This document shows, piece by piece, positions 5,281 to 5,312 of a stretch of 5,312 nt of DNA. The notes below the pieces were generated by a model that saw only the letters and a list, made by a program, of their open reading frames with translations, did no database searches and had not been told where the DNA came from. The stretch is from Clostridia bacterium. GTDB lineage: Bacteria > Bacillota > Clostridia > Oscillospirales > CAG-272. The DNA is taken from positions 1-5,312 of the forward strand of contig JAKSPV010000095.1 of assembly GCA_024404475.1 (NCBI GenBank), in the 5' to 3' direction. Each line of letters begins with the position of its first letter. Position 1 is the stretch's first letter. The position numbers were made by a program, and so were the translations under genes.

Positions 5281-5312
5281 TGATTATCTTTTTATCATAT
5301 GACCGTTTCCGT
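5281..5312 (-). other. Probable 3' end of an unidentified upstream gene or its trailer
   Basis: The 33 nt between the right edge and the terminator stem should belong to the transcript that ends at the hairpin. Two minus frames close here: one at TGA 5297-5295 (last residues TETVI) and one at TAA 5286-5284 (last residues GNGHMIKR). Either could be the end of a coding region, or both may be trailer. Nothing identifies the product. Confidence 0.3.

Noticed and set aside
5299..5312. Divergent plus-strand gene starting at ATG 5299 (MTVS...)
   Set aside because: No Shine-Dalgarno precedes the ATG, only four codons are visible, and the minus-direction terminator next to it argues for a same-strand upstream gene.
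1..5312. CRISPR arrays, insertion sequences, tRNA or rRNA genes, defence or phage modules
   Set aside because: No direct-repeat arrays, transposase motifs, cloverleaf-like segments or rRNA stretches were seen; apart from short junctions and the right-hand control region the window is filled by aro genes.

Overview
The window is one strand-consistent biosynthetic operon, read entirely on the minus strand (right to left), that encodes the shikimate pathway to chorismate. In transcription order it holds aroB (3-dehydroquinate synthase), aroC (chorismate synthase), a fused aroE-aroK gene (shikimate dehydrogenase plus shikimate kinase), aroQ (type II 3-dehydroquinate dehydratase), aroA (EPSP synthase), and the first 36 codons of a gene whose N-terminus looks like a type I DAHP synthase, cut off by the left edge. 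If that last call is right, six genes cover all seven enzymatic steps from PEP + erythrose-4-phosphate to chorismate.

The right edge (5139-5312) is the control region. A perfect 22-base palindrome followed by six T residues (minus sense) forms an intrinsic terminator that closes off an upstream transcript of the same orientation. A good extended -10 sigma-A-type promoter follows, and then a short untranslated leader of about 44 nt ending in a GGGAGG ribosome binding site before aroB. The leader is too short for a T-box or a peptide attenuator. I see no other promoter or terminator in the window. Gene junctions are tight (32-nt gap, 1-nt gap, 1-nt gap, 4-nt ATGA overlap, 21-nt gap), so one polycistronic mRNA with translational coupling is the simplest reading.

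The window suggests a Gram-positive anaerobe of the Clostridia with fairly high G+C (judged by eye at about 60%). The reasons are strong purine-rich Shine-Dalgarno sites, a TTG start for aroC, clostridial-looking versions of AroC (YGGFNDYRGGGH) and AroA (RESGTTLR), a type II rather than type I dehydroquinase, and the AroE-AroK fusion. This is inference from remembered family features, not from a search.

No novel system is visible. The window is core metabolism with an interesting architecture: a compact whole-pathway operon, a fused dehydrogenase-kinase, and an EPSP synthase with non-canonical residues in its phosphoenolpyruvate/glyphosate loop.
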